Notes: generated from the sequence alone by a model not told the origin. Numbered from the stretch's first letter, positions 10,795 through 18,997 are shown. The stretch: 64,000 bases of DNA from Rossellomorea pakistanensis (GCF_016908495.1 NZ_JAFBDZ010000001.1:558001-622000), one strand, 5' to 3'. Numbers and translations are program-made.

Positions 10795-11082
10795 ATGATC
10801 GAGACCTATTTAAATCAAGTGAAAATAGATCCACAAATTGCTATTCTTGTTCCAGCTCTAATGGTTTTAGGATATGCATTAAAAAGAACACCTCATGTTC
10901 AGGACTGGTTAATCATCTGGGTTCTTATTGTATTTGGAGTGTTGGCAAGTGGATGGAAATTAGGTTTTGAATTTAATGGAATTGCAAACGGATTTATTGC
11001 TGCAGGAGCAGCCATTACAACTCATCAATCAATTAAACAAACTTTCATTGAACGAAAAAATGATCGTAAAAAACAAAATTAG
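10795..11082 (+). CDS. Phage-holin-like small membrane protein (holin 5/Hol44 type)
   Basis: 95 aa from ATG at 10795, which has AGGGGGGG just upstream; the frame extends further 5' but that part is not protein-like. Three hydrophobic segments (IAILVPALMVLGYAL, LIIWVLIVFGVLAS, GIANGFIAAGAAITTH) and a charged tail (KNDRKKQN) match the small holin family seen in Bacillus phages and also as stand-alone chromosomal genes. There is no endolysin or phage gene nearby, so a lytic role cannot be inferred. A shared terminator separates it from ppiB. Confidence 0.65.
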   Translation: MIETYLNQVKIDPQIAILVPALMVLGYALKRTPHVQDWLIIWVLIVFGVLASGWKLGFEFNGIANGFIAAGAAITTHQSIKQTFIERKNDRKKQN

Positions 11083-11099
11083 ATATAAGTTCAAAAATA

Positions 11100-11126
11100 A
11101 AAAAGAGCCATTGGCTCTTTTTTATT
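11100..11126. terminator. Bidirectional terminator (holin-like gene / ppiB)
   Basis: AAAAGAGCCA and TGGCTCTTTT form a near-perfect hairpin, with A and T runs on either side. It serves the two convergent genes. Confidence 0.85.
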
Positions 11127-11128
11127 AC

Positions 11129-11572
11129 TTATGCTTCAAAAACTTCAACTTTCTCCATTACATCTCCGTTTTTCATCGCTTTTGCTGTTTCAAGCCCTGA
11201 AGTCACTTTACCAAAAACAGTATGTACACCATTTAAGTGTGGTTGAGGTTCATGGACAATGAAAAATTGACTTCCACCTGTATCTTTACCAGCATGTGCC
11301 ATAGACAAGGATCCTGCTTCATGCTTGTGAGGATTTCCTTCTGTTTCACATTTAATCGTATAGCCTGGACCACCTGTGCCATTACCGCTAGGATCTCCAC
11401 CTTGACTTACAAATCCAGGGATGACACGGTGGAAGGTAAGACCATTATAAAATCCTTCATTTGCTAATTTCTCGAAGTTTTCAACTGTACCAGGTGCTTC
11501 ATTTGGGAATAAATCAAACTCGATTTTTTCTCCATTTTGCATCAATATGTAACCTTTTTTAGCCATTTCCAT
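11129..11572 (-). CDS. ppiB: Cyclophilin-type peptidyl-prolyl cis-trans isomerase
   Basis: 147 aa cytoplasmic cyclophilin that accelerates prolyl isomerisation during folding. The hallmark residues are all present: [15 protein letters not shown] with the catalytic Arg, the Gln of GGSQFFI, and the [10 protein letters not shown] segment. No signal peptide. Two in-frame starts follow the AAGGAG site: ATG at 11572 (4 bp spacing) or ATG at 11566 (10 bp, giving 145 aa and closer to B. subtilis PpiB). The choice is open. Confidence 0.95.
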   Translation of the reverse strand: MEMAKKGYILMQNGEKIEFDLFPNEAPGTVENFEKLANEGFYNGLTFHRVIPGFVSQGGDPSGNGTGGPGYTIKCETEGNPHKHEAGSLSMAHAGKDTGGSQFFIVHEPQPHLNGVHTVFGKVTSGLETAKAMKNGDVMEKVEVFEA

Positions 11573-11713
11573 TCATCTCCTTATGATATAAAATTCGTCT
11601 TAATCATACAGCATTTATGGAGAGAAGAAAAGAAGGAAGCCTTTTATTAGGAAGATAAAATAAATGGAAAATATTTTTATCATATAAATTTCTAATATGA
11701 TGTATAATAGTAA

Positions 11714-11775
11714 TGCCTCTTCCGGACACTTCGCTTGTTGCGGGACACTTAACCAATGTACGGACGGAAGGGGCA
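11714..11775. repeat. Short inverted-repeat element (family D)
   Basis: 62 bp flanked by TGCCTCTTCCG and CGGAAGGGGCA (10 of 11 positions pair), enclosing CGGGACACTT. It is GC-richer than its surroundings and lies in the gap 11573-11916, where I see no gene. Only one copy is evident here, so family status is inference. Confidence 0.5.
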
Positions 11776-11916
11776 CCTTACATAATTCTCATACAATCAG
11801 TATGTTTATTCTTTTATATGTTCTTAAAACGTTGTACTGCTGACCACAATATATTCTGCAAGGTATCAGTAACTATTTCTTATACCTATCAAAACGGTGA
11901 TAGTGCTATTCAATTA

Positions 11917-12441
11917 CTACTTTTCTGTCATAACTCTAATAAATTCTCTCATATAGTCGGGCAGATCAGGCGGACGTCGACTAGAAACGAGATTCCCATC
12001 CACTACGACAGGCTCATTCACCCAGATTGCACCCGCATTTTCCATATCATCTTTAATTCCAGGAGTACTTGTTACAGTTTTTCCATTAAGTATTTTTGCG
12101 GAAATAAGTACCCAGCCTGCATGACATATTTGCCCAATTGGTTTATTACCTTCATTAAATGAACGGACCATAGATAAAATACTCTCATAACGTCTAAGCT
12201 TATCAGGAGACCAACCACCAGGTACTAGAAGAGCATCATAATTATCAGGATTTACTTCCTCAAAGGTGAGATCTGATTCAACAGGAACGCCGTATTTACC
12301 AATATATTTCTCTCCTTTTTTTTCCGCAACAATATGTACAATGGCCCCTTCTTCCCGCAGTCTTAACACAGGGTACCATAATTCAAGATCTTCAAAATCT
12401 GTGCTCGCGAGTTGAATGATCTTTTTTCCTTTTAATTTCAT
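11917..12441 (-). CDS. DJ-1/PfpI-family glutamine-amidotransferase-like protein
   Basis: 174 aa from ATG at 12441, seven bases after GGGAGG; the 20 extra upstream codons lack a ribosome site. The class I amidotransferase-like fold is recognisable: LASTDFEDLELWYPV at the N-terminus, the DALLVPGGWSPDKLR strand-turn, the nucleophile Cys in GQICHAGW, and GAIWVNEPVVVDGNLVSSR. Relatives (YraA, Gsp18, PfpI) are stress proteins with deglycase, chaperone or protease activity; which applies is unknown. It is monocistronic. Confidence 0.88.
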   Translation of the reverse strand: MKLKGKKIIQLASTDFEDLELWYPVLRLREEGAIVHIVAEKKGEKYIGKYGVPVESDLTFEEVNPDNYDALLVPGGWSPDKLRRYESILSMVRSFNEGNKPIGQICHAGWVLISAKILNGKTVTSTPGIKDDMENAGAIWVNEPVVVDGNLVSSRRPPDLPDYMREFIRVMTEK

Positions 12442-12582
12442 TGAATAACCTCCCTTTAATAACTTTACTACAATTGTGTAGGATCCTTCTATCAAATGCA
12501 AATCAAATATGCTATTACTTGAATAGGTTCACATCGAAAGTTCTAATCACTAACATAAATACTAGATAAAACATAATAAAAC

Positions 12583-12612
12583 TTGCCTTTTTCTATTAGT
12601 CCATGTTATATT
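12583..12612 (+). promoter_or_regulatory. Extended -10 promoter for candidate ncRNA
   Basis: TTGCCT (12583-12588), an 18-bp spacer, then TGtTATATT, an extended -10 with TATATT at 12607-12612. The start would fall at about 12617-12619, exactly where the structured segment begins. Confidence 0.6.
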
Positions 12613-12616
12613 TATT

Positions 12617-12735
12617 GAGCGATGAGCTGAATTGTGTAAGTCGACAGACACGCCATACTGGCATGTACAAATGTGGAGTACAGTCTGATCGCCTCAATCT
12701 ATTTCAAAAAAAGACGCCCGGATGGCGTCTTTTTT
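12617..12735 (+). ncRNA. Candidate structured small RNA with its own terminator
   Basis: About 119 nt between a plausible promoter and an intrinsic terminator (AGACGCC 12712-12718, GGCGTCT 12724-12730, T run). Inside, GAGCGAT (12617-12623) pairs with ATCGCCTC (12688-12695) to close the structure; GCCA/TGGC (12652-12662) and TGTAC/GTACA (12664-12682) form internal helices. No long ORF is present and the segment is GC-richer than its flanks. The next gene starts 315 bp downstream behind its own promoter, so a free-standing sRNA is likelier than a leader. I do not recognise an Rfam family. The rest of 12442-13049 shows no gene. Confidence 0.55.
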
Positions 12736-12970
12736 CATTTACTCATATAAGTGATTCTCCCCTTTATTAACAGATATTCCTTCCTCTAATAAACGGTCGC
12801 TACTAAATAAAAACTCAAGCTAGCTAGTAATAGCTATAAATTCCATTCCACCGTCTTCTTGATTCTAGTTTATACAATCGGATCTTTATTCTATATATAA
12901 CTTATTTCATAACAATTTTATAACCATTTAAATTGTTATTTTCCTCTGCGTTGTCCAATCTTACTTTGTT

Positions 12971-13000
12971 GGTATTTTTTTCTTTCAAAAGCACATATTA
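12971..13000 (+). promoter_or_regulatory. Sigma-G-like promoter for gerK operon
   Basis: GGTATT (12971-12976), a 17-bp spacer, and CATATTA (12994-13000), which matches the sigma-G -10 CATnnTA; the -35 is weaker. gerA-family operons are known forespore genes, so a sigma-G promoter is expected here. Confidence 0.45.
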
Positions 13001-13049
13001 AGGATTATTCAACTACTTATAGACTGTTGTTTAAAGAAGGTGATTTTAA

Positions 13050-14546
13050 TTGAAGAAATTAATTCCAAGAAAACATAAAACACTTCGTGAAAATAAGTTA
13101 TTTGAAGAGTTCATTTCTATTATGAGACAATCTGATGATTTTATTGAATATTTCGAACCACAGTCTCCTAAGCCTTATCGAGTATTTTATCTAGCAACTT
13201 TAGTAAAAAAAGATGTCTTGCATCAAGACATACTTCCCTATTTGAATAGAGAGGAACTAGACTCACTTGAAGATATAAAGGTCGAAATTCCTTTAGATAA
13301 CATAAAGATAACGGAGGATTTACAAATTGTTAAACAACAGCTTTTACAAGGTTCTGTCATAGTTCAACTCGACCATATTAAAACAAAATTTGCTATTATT
13401 CCAGCGCATCAAAACAAAGGAAGGCAAATTTCTATTCCAGAAGTTGAGTTTAGTGTTGTAGGACCTAAAGAAGCTTTTGTAGAAGATTTAGATACTAACC
13501 TTCAATTAATTAGAAGAAGGCTTCCGATTTCCGAATTACAAGTAAAGGAATTAGTCGTTGGAGATTTATCCAAAACAAGGATTGCTATTTTAAGTATTGA
13601 AGGTATTTCGGACCAAGAGAATGTGAATACCTTGATTCAGAGAATTTCAGATATCCATATTGATCAAATTAATGATAGCTCCTATATCACTCAATTAATT
13701 CAAGATAACAACAATTCACCATTTCCCCAATTTATTGATACTGAAAGACCCGATCGAATTGCAGCCGTTTTATCTGAAGGAAAAGTTGCAATCCTGGTGA
13801 ATGGAGCTCCACATGGACTGATTGGCCCAACAACTTTTATAGAGTTTTTTTCAGCATTTGAAGATTACTTTCTTAATTGGATTATCGCATCTTTTTTTCG
13901 ATTAGTTCGTTTATTTGCAGTATTGTTCTCTATTTTAGTAACTCCATTGTATGTTGCTGTCTTAACCTATCATTATGTCTTAATTCCACAAGACCTTGTA
14001 AGTACATTGGTCACGTCAAGAAGAACGATACCTCTCCCACCAATATTAGAAGCAATCATACTAGAATTAGCTATCGAATTATTACGGGAGGCAGGAGCAA
14101 GACTTCCTACGAAAGTGGGACAAACAATCGGGATCGTGGGTGGTATTGTCATAGGAACAGCATCTGTTGAGGCAGGTCTTACTAGTAACGTGCTTCTTAT
14201 CATTGTAGCACTTGCAGCACTTGCATCCTTTACAACCCCTGTTTACCAAATGGGTAACACTATTCGATTACTTAGATTCCCTATTTTATTAATGGCACAT
14301 ATTTGGGGACTGCTAGGGGTAGCTATCTGTTTTTGTTTCATACTAATCCATTTGTTACGGCTAACTTCATTAGGAAGGCCATTTCTTGAACCACTTTTCC
14401 CACTAAGGATTAGTGATTTTACCGATGCTTTTATTCGGTTGCCTTTTAAATTTCAAGCAAAAAGACCTTTAGAAGTTCGATCACAAGAAAAAATTCGTTT
14501 TAACCCTAAACGTACTGAGAAGCTAAAAGATATAGACGAACTATAA
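13050..14546 (+). CDS. gerKA: Spore germinant receptor A subunit (GerA/GerKA family)
   Basis: 498 aa. A soluble N-terminal half (residues ~1-270, including PEVEFSVVGPKEAFVEDLDTN and the TERPDRIAAVLSEGK segment) is followed by several membrane helices in the C-terminal half (FFRLVRLFAVLFSILVTPLY, PPILEAIILELAIELLREAGARLP, VGGIVIGTASVEAGL), all hallmarks of GerA A subunits. It sits in the inner spore membrane with the B and C subunits and senses nutrients. Start is TTG at 13050 after AAGAAGGTG. It is the first gene of a gerA-type operon behind a sigma-G-like promoter. Subfamily (GerK versus others) is a guess. Confidence 0.93.
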   Translation: MKKLIPRKHKTLRENKLFEEFISIMRQSDDFIEYFEPQSPKPYRVFYLATLVKKDVLHQDILPYLNREELDSLEDIKVEIPLDNIKITEDLQIVKQQLLQGSVIVQLDHIKTKFAIIPAHQNKGRQISIPEVEFSVVGPKEAFVEDLDTNLQLIRRRLPISELQVKELVVGDLSKTRIAILSIEGISDQENVNTLIQRISDIHIDQINDSSYITQLIQDNNNSPFPQFIDTERPDRIAAVLSEGKVAILVNGAPHGLIGPTTFIEFFSAFEDYFLNWIIASFFRLVRLFAVLFSILVTPLYVAVLTYHYVLIPQDLVSTLVTSRRTIPLPPILEAIILELAIELLREAGARLPTKVGQTIGIVGGIVIGTASVEAGLTSNVLLIIVALAALASFTTPVYQMGNTIRLLRFPILLMAHIWGLLGVAICFCFILIHLLRLTSLGRPFLEPLFPLRISDFTDAFIRLPFKFQAKRPLEVRSQEKIRFNPKRTEKLKDIDEL

Positions 14547-14562
14547 ACCTAGGAGAATGACA

Positions 14563-15657
14563 TTGCAAAAGATTGTCAATGAAAGATTTCAAATCACCCC
14601 ATTTCATGTATTATTTCTTGTCAATTCTATTCAAATTGGTGTTGGGATATTTGGATATCAAGCGTCTCTCATGAAAGTTGCAGGAAATGATAGCTGGATT
14701 GCAGTTATTCTTGCAGGGACCGCTGTACACATTATTGTTTGGATAATATTTCAGATATGTAATCGTTCTAAAATGGACTTAATTCATCTTCATAAGTATC
14801 TATTCGGAAAATGGTTTGGGAGCTTAATAAGCTTAATTTGGACAATTTACTTCTTAGCTGTCGGGGTTATTGTCTTATATTCTTACTTTGAAGTAGTTCA
14901 AGTATGGATGTTCCCTAAGATAAGTCCATTCTGGTTTGTATTTTCATTCCTTTTAATGGTATTTTATACAATCACCGGAGGATTTCGTATTGTTACAGGA
15001 ATTTGTTTTTTCGGCGTTCTCATCCCTTTTTACTTATTTCTTACCTTCTTCTTTCCTGTCGAATATTCCAATTTTCAATCATTATTACCAATCTGGAATC
15101 ATGATATTAAGGAAATCGGGATCGGTGGTTTTAAGATGACTTTAAGTTATTTGGGATTTTCTACCATACTTTTGTATTATCCTTATATTAAAGCAGGGGA
15201 AAAATCTCAAAAATGGGCACATATAGGTGTAGGGCTAACGACCTTAATTTATCTATTTATCATGATCATTTCGATCGGATATTTTAGTGAGAACCAAGTA
15301 GTAAATCAGGTATGGCCAACCTTGACTTTATGGAAAATAGTTGAGATGCCATTCGTTGAAAGATTTGAATATATTGGGATTACTTCTTGGGTATTAATGC
15401 TTTTGCCTAATGTCTGTCTATTCTTTTGGGCATCTTCTAGGGGCATTAAACTAATATTTAACATTAATCAGCGTAAAGTTTTGATATTTCTCTTATTTTT
15501 TGTATTATGCTTATCTTTTTTCCTAAAGGGGCGAGAACGAATGGAAACCTTAAACGCTTGGATTTCTAATTTTGGATTTGTCATATCGTTTATATACATT
15601 CCATTGTTGTTTATTCTTTATTTAATTATTTCAAAAATAAAGGGGCGAAGTTCATGA
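14563..15657 (+). CDS. gerKB: Spore germinant receptor B subunit (permease-like)
   Basis: 364 aa integral membrane protein with about ten helices of the amino acid/polyamine/organocation type (ITPFHVLFLVNSIQIGVGIFG at the start, WVLMLLPNVCLFFWASSRG near the end). B subunits are thought to form the nutrient-binding part of the receptor. An ATG at 14557 lies one base after AGGAG and is too close; TTG at 14563 has seven-base spacing and was chosen. It lies 16 bp after gerKA and overlaps gerKC by 4 bp (ATGA), indicating translational coupling. Confidence 0.92.
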   Translation: MQKIVNERFQITPFHVLFLVNSIQIGVGIFGYQASLMKVAGNDSWIAVILAGTAVHIIVWIIFQICNRSKMDLIHLHKYLFGKWFGSLISLIWTIYFLAVGVIVLYSYFEVVQVWMFPKISPFWFVFSFLLMVFYTITGGFRIVTGICFFGVLIPFYLFLTFFFPVEYSNFQSLLPIWNHDIKEIGIGGFKMTLSYLGFSTILLYYPYIKAGEKSQKWAHIGVGLTTLIYLFIMIISIGYFSENQVVNQVWPTLTLWKIVEMPFVERFEYIGITSWVLMLLPNVCLFFWASSRGIKLIFNINQRKVLIFLLFFVLCLSFFLKGRERMETLNAWISNFGFVISFIYIPLLFILYLIISKIKGRSS

Positions 15658-16736
15658 AGAAAACCTCTTTCCTAATGTGTCCCTTGCTTGTTATTAATTT
15701 TTTATTATCAGGCTGCATTGACCAACAAATTTTAGATGATGTTGAATTAACTACTGCTGTCGGTTACGACCTTATAAGTGACGATTTAATTGAAGCGACT
15801 GCAGTTGTTCCACAGTATCAACCAGATTCTTCTGTAACCAATAAAACTTTTTCAGCCACCTCAAAACTAACTAAAGATATAAGCGATAAATTAACTAGAC
15901 AATCTTCAAAACCATTTGTTAGCGGGAAATTGGAAGTTACATTGTATAGTACAGAATTAGCTAAAGAAGGCTTAAGAAATATTATTGATATTTTTGAACG
16001 AGATCCTCATATCGGATCAAGGTTATATCTAGTCATAGCAGAAGGTGAGCTTAAAAAGCAATTAAATATTCAATATGGGACTATTGATAATGGAATGTTT
16101 TTGTCAAAAATGATTGAACATAACGTCGAAAGTGGGATGCTGCCAAAAACCAACTTACACCAATTTACAAAATCATTGTATTCGGATGGAATAGATCCTT
16201 TTTTACCCTTTATAAAATTAGAAGGCAAAGTAGCAAACATCGAAGGCATAGCAGTCTTTAAAGAGGACAAATATATTGACCTTATTCCTGAAGAAGATTG
16301 CTCTATATTTAAAATGTTATTAGAAAGATCAACTAAAGATGTTTCTTTATCCATTGAACTAGAGGAGGATAGTGCACGTGCTTCTGTTCATAGTATCGCT
16401 ACGAAACGAAGCTATAAAATAAAGACACCAATGCAAAATCCTGATATTAAAATTAATTTAGATATAAATGCCGTTATTAGAGAATATTCTAACGGTCGTA
16501 TTACAAAGCAAGTGACTAGTAAAATTGAAAAGAAAATGGAAAAGATTATTCGTAATAGAGCAAATAAAATGATAAATAATTTTCAAAACCAACAAATAGA
16601 TCCTCTCGGAATTGGAAACCAAGTCAAATATCAAGCGAGATACTGGGATCCCCAAAAATGGGATGTACTCTACCCGGATTCTTCGATTGATGTAAAAGTG
16701 AATGTAAAGATTAACCAAGCAGGTGTAGTAAAGTGA
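15654..16736 (+). CDS. gerKC: Spore germinant receptor C subunit lipoprotein (Ger(x)C)
   Basis: 360 aa lipoprotein. The signal sequence ends in lipobox LLSGC with the lipidated C21, followed by the typical DQQILDDVELTTAVGYD N-terminal segment of Ger(x)C proteins. A C-terminal domain with mixed helices and strands ends at the QAGVVK tail. C subunits anchor on the outer face of the spore inner membrane and are needed for receptor function. Last gene of the operon; a family A repeat follows about 70 bp later and may end transcription. Confidence 0.93.
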   Translation: MKKTSFLMCPLLVINFLLSGCIDQQILDDVELTTAVGYDLISDDLIEATAVVPQYQPDSSVTNKTFSATSKLTKDISDKLTRQSSKPFVSGKLEVTLYSTELAKEGLRNIIDIFERDPHIGSRLYLVIAEGELKKQLNIQYGTIDNGMFLSKMIEHNVESGMLPKTNLHQFTKSLYSDGIDPFLPFIKLEGKVANIEGIAVFKEDKYIDLIPEEDCSIFKMLLERSTKDVSLSIELEEDSARASVHSIATKRSYKIKTPMQNPDIKINLDINAVIREYSNGRITKQVTSKIEKKMEKIIRNRANKMINNFQNQQIDPLGIGNQVKYQARYWDPQKWDVLYPDSSIDVKVNVKINQAGVVK

Positions 16737-16807
16737 ATCAAATAAGCTTTCAAACCTTCTCCAATATGAATCATCAGTAGATCAACTTTCGGATTAGTTA
16801 AATAAAG

Positions 16808-16876
16808 GCTGTCCCCATCCATGAAATCAGGAACCATAAAGGGTACATTTTGTTTCCTATCCATTATGGACAGCCT
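16808..16876. repeat. Family A palindromic repeat, short copy A3
   Basis: GGCTGTCC (16808-16815) and GGACAGCC (16869-16876) are perfect inverted ends; AGGAACCAT and the interior match the other copies, but the element is only about 69 bp and lacks the long central hairpin. It lies between two convergent genes and is followed by a T run, so it could act as a bidirectional terminator. Confidence 0.75.
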
Positions 16877-16889
16877 ATTTTTCTATTTT

Positions 16890-17945
16890 TTATTTCTTTT
16901 TCAATTTACCGATATACGTTAATTCCATAGGTTCTACTTGATCTAAAGCACCATCTAATATCCGTTGAACCCCGTGAATTGTTTCGTCAAGGCTTACATA
17001 CTCACCTTTTATCTTTGTAAATGATTCAGCTACATAAAATGGTTGTGTTAAAAAAGCTTCAAGCCTTATGCCTCGATTGTATATTGCAAGATCTCTCTCT
17101 GAAAGGTTCTCTACCCCAATTGAATTACTTAATACTCTAACTTCTTTATATCGTCGTAATAACTTTCGCGCATTTCGTTGAACATTCATGTGTTGGTTAT
17201 TTAATAGTGCGTCTTCAATTAAGGTAGAGGTAGAAAGGACAGAGTTTATAGCAGGATACAAGTGTCTGGATGATAATTCAATATCAAACGGCCATAGCGT
17301 CTCGAGAGGACCATATGGATTGTCTTCATCAACAGAATCTCCGCTTGAATCGTATAAAAGAGTTGTAATGGATGGAAATCCTGCATTGTCAATCTTGTCT
17401 CTTAATGTAAAATATTCTCCTGTTTCGATTGTTGAGCGGTCTGCAATAAGAATGACTTTTTCTCGAATTTCAACCTCTTTTATTTTTTGTAGTACAGCAT
17501 CAATTGACGAAGTAACAAAATCACTCATTTTTTTCGTTTCTTCAAGGTCTGGTGTTTCTACTCTAGGTTCTAACATCATGATGGAATAATCTTGATTCTT
17601 AAGACGGTGTGTTAATTCTGCTAATAAAACTAATTGGCCCATTTGAACTCTCGCAACAAAACCGACATTTCCCCCTTGAACTAACGGAGCAAATAAATCT
17701 AAAGCCTTAATACCAGTCTCGATCATCTCCATTCCACTCCCTCGGATAATAAGTTCATCAAGCGTACAACCTGATAGTGAAGCTAGGGCAACAATTGTCT
17801 TTACTTCTGCTCTTCCTACAGGAATTTTTCCTGTACATAAATTAGAAACTGTTGCTGGTCTTAATCCCACTGCTTTAGAAGCAGCAGTTAAGTTTGGTAC
17901 ACGTTTTTTTAATAGAGCTACATTTAATTTCAAATGCTCATTCAT
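16890..17945 (-). CDS. HTH regulator fused to a degenerate F1-ATPase beta-subunit domain
   Basis: 351 aa. Residues ~5-66 form an XRE/Cro-like helix-turn-helix (LTAASKAVGLRPATVSNLC). From residue ~73 the protein follows F1-ATPase beta: ETGIKALDLFAP (ETGIKVVDLLAP in AtpD), GGNVGF (GGKIGL), LYPAINSVLSTST (IYPAVDPLxSTS), RKLLRRYKE, ENLSERD at 279-285 (the DELSEED loop) and PFYVAESFTKIKGEYV (NFHVAEQFTGxKGxYV). The Walker A loop is destroyed: GGAGVGKT aligns with ARVQMGQL (98-105), losing the catalytic Lys and Thr. The beta-barrel domain of AtpD is replaced by the HTH. Probably a DNA-binding regulator using a dead ATPase fold for assembly or ligand sensing; function is unknown. It faces an AAA gene across an array of palindromes. 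Confidence 0.8.
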   Translation of the reverse strand: MNEHLKLNVALLKKRVPNLTAASKAVGLRPATVSNLCTGKIPVGRAEVKTIVALASLSGCTLDELIIRGSGMEMIETGIKALDLFAPLVQGGNVGFVARVQMGQLVLLAELTHRLKNQDYSIMMLEPRVETPDLEETKKMSDFVTSSIDAVLQKIKEVEIREKVILIADRSTIETGEYFTLRDKIDNAGFPSITTLLYDSSGDSVDEDNPYGPLETLWPFDIELSSRHLYPAINSVLSTSTLIEDALLNNQHMNVQRNARKLLRRYKEVRVLSNSIGVENLSERDLAIYNRGIRLEAFLTQPFYVAESFTKIKGEYVSLDETIHGVQRILDGALDQVEPMELTYIGKLKKK

Positions 17946-17960
17946 ATCATCACACCCTTC

Positions 17961-18043
17961 TTACTTTATAAAGTAATACATATTACTCTAAAAAGCAATA
18001 AATTGTTAACTTATAGAGTAATTATTTTTACTCTAAGATTATT
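17961..18043. promoter_or_regulatory. Array of four phased operator-like palindromes
   Basis: TTACTTTATAAAGTAA (17961-17976) is a perfect 16-bp palindrome. Related sites start at 17983 (TTACTCTAAAAAGCAA), 18006 (TTAACTTATAGAGTAA) and 18028 (TTACTCTAAGATTATT, half-match). The starts are 22, 23 and 22 bp apart, about two helical turns, so all lie on one DNA face. They fill the space between the HTH/pseudo-F1-beta gene and the divergent AAA gene and are probably bound by the HTH protein. Confidence 0.6.
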
Positions 18044-18124
18044 AATGAAGAAAATATTGAAAAAAGTGATGAAAAATAAATCTTTTGTTAAACTTAAGTA
18101 AATTCCATATTAGGAGTTATGCTC

Positions 18125-18883
18125 ATGAGGTTAACTGAAAAAAATCAATATATTAGAAAAGTTTCTGTAAATCGAACTATATTTCCTCCCTTTGACAAAT
18201 ATCCATTTAACCTACCAATAGTACAGAGTTGTCCAGACCTTCATTTACATCCAAATGTCACTTATCTCGTAGGAGAAAACGGAATGGGAAAATCAACGCT
18301 TCTTGAGGCAATTGCAATTGCTGCTGGCTTTAATGCAGAAGGAGGCAGCTTTAATTTTCAATTCTCTACTTTCGATTCACATTCTGTCTTAGATCAGTAT
18401 ATTCGCTTAATTAAAGGGATTAAAAAACCAAAAGACGGATTTTTCTTGAGAGCAGAAACATTTTATAATGTAGCAAGTAATATTGAAAACCTTGACTCTG
18501 AACCAAAAGCTGGTCCAAAAGTAAAGGATTCATTTGGTGGGGCATCTCTCCATGAACAATCTCATGGTGAATCATTTTTCTCCACTTTTTCACATAGATT
18601 TCGTGGAAATGGTCTTTATATATTAGACGAACCAGAAGCTGCCCTTTCTCCCTTAAGACAAATGTCTCTTTTGTCGATCATTCATGAGCTTGTTACCAAG
18701 GATTCTCAATTTATTATTGCTACACATTCTCCAATCATGATGGCATATCCCCAATCAAGAATTTATGAGTTATCAGAAAAAGGCGCAAAAGTTGTCAATC
18801 TTGAAGAAACGAATCATTACAGTTTAATGAAGCAATTTTTCTCTGATCGAAACCGGTTGATACACCATTTGCTTAAAGAATAA
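18125..18883 (+). CDS. AAA family (ABC/SMC-like) ATPase
   Basis: 252 aa soluble ATPase. Walker A GENGMGKST at 50-58, a serine-rich signature-like segment (SHGESFFSTFSHRF near 147-160), Walker B with catalytic Glu LYILDEPEAALS around 164-174, and an H-loop His in IATHSP (H201). There are no membrane helices and no long coiled coil. It resembles small stand-alone predicted ATPases of the AAA_15/21 type whose substrate is unknown. ATG at 18125 has eight-base spacing from AGGAG; the ATG at 18119 is too close. It is divergent from the HTH/pseudo-F1-beta regulator and shares its operator region. Confidence 0.85.
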   Translation: MRLTEKNQYIRKVSVNRTIFPPFDKYPFNLPIVQSCPDLHLHPNVTYLVGENGMGKSTLLEAIAIAAGFNAEGGSFNFQFSTFDSHSVLDQYIRLIKGIKKPKDGFFLRAETFYNVASNIENLDSEPKAGPKVKDSFGGASLHEQSHGESFFSTFSHRFRGNGLYILDEPEAALSPLRQMSLLSIIHELVTKDSQFIIATHSPIMMAYPQSRIYELSEKGAKVVNLEETNHYSLMKQFFSDRNRLIHHLLKE

Positions 18884-18945
18884 AAGACTCAACATTAAAC
18901 AAATTTTGAACATCATACGAAAAGCACATTAATAATTTCACAAAG

Positions 18946-18992
18946 AAGTCCCGCTTCACTCCATCACAAAAGATGATGTTGAAGCAGGACTT
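18946..18992. terminator. Bidirectional terminator
   Basis: AAGTCCCGCTTCA and TGAAGCAGGACTT form a long stem with an AT-rich loop between the convergent AAA and C92-type genes. Confidence 0.75.
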
Positions 18993-18997
18993 TATAA

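Noticed and set aside
11713-12162. Plus-strand 149-codon ORF
   Set aside because: Runs through an inverted repeat and antisense to the DJ-1/PfpI gene; composition is not protein-like.
16890-17945. Active F1-type ATPase or Rho-like helicase
   Set aside because: The Walker A lysine and threonine are replaced and the central nucleotide-binding region is shortened, so catalysis is unlikely.
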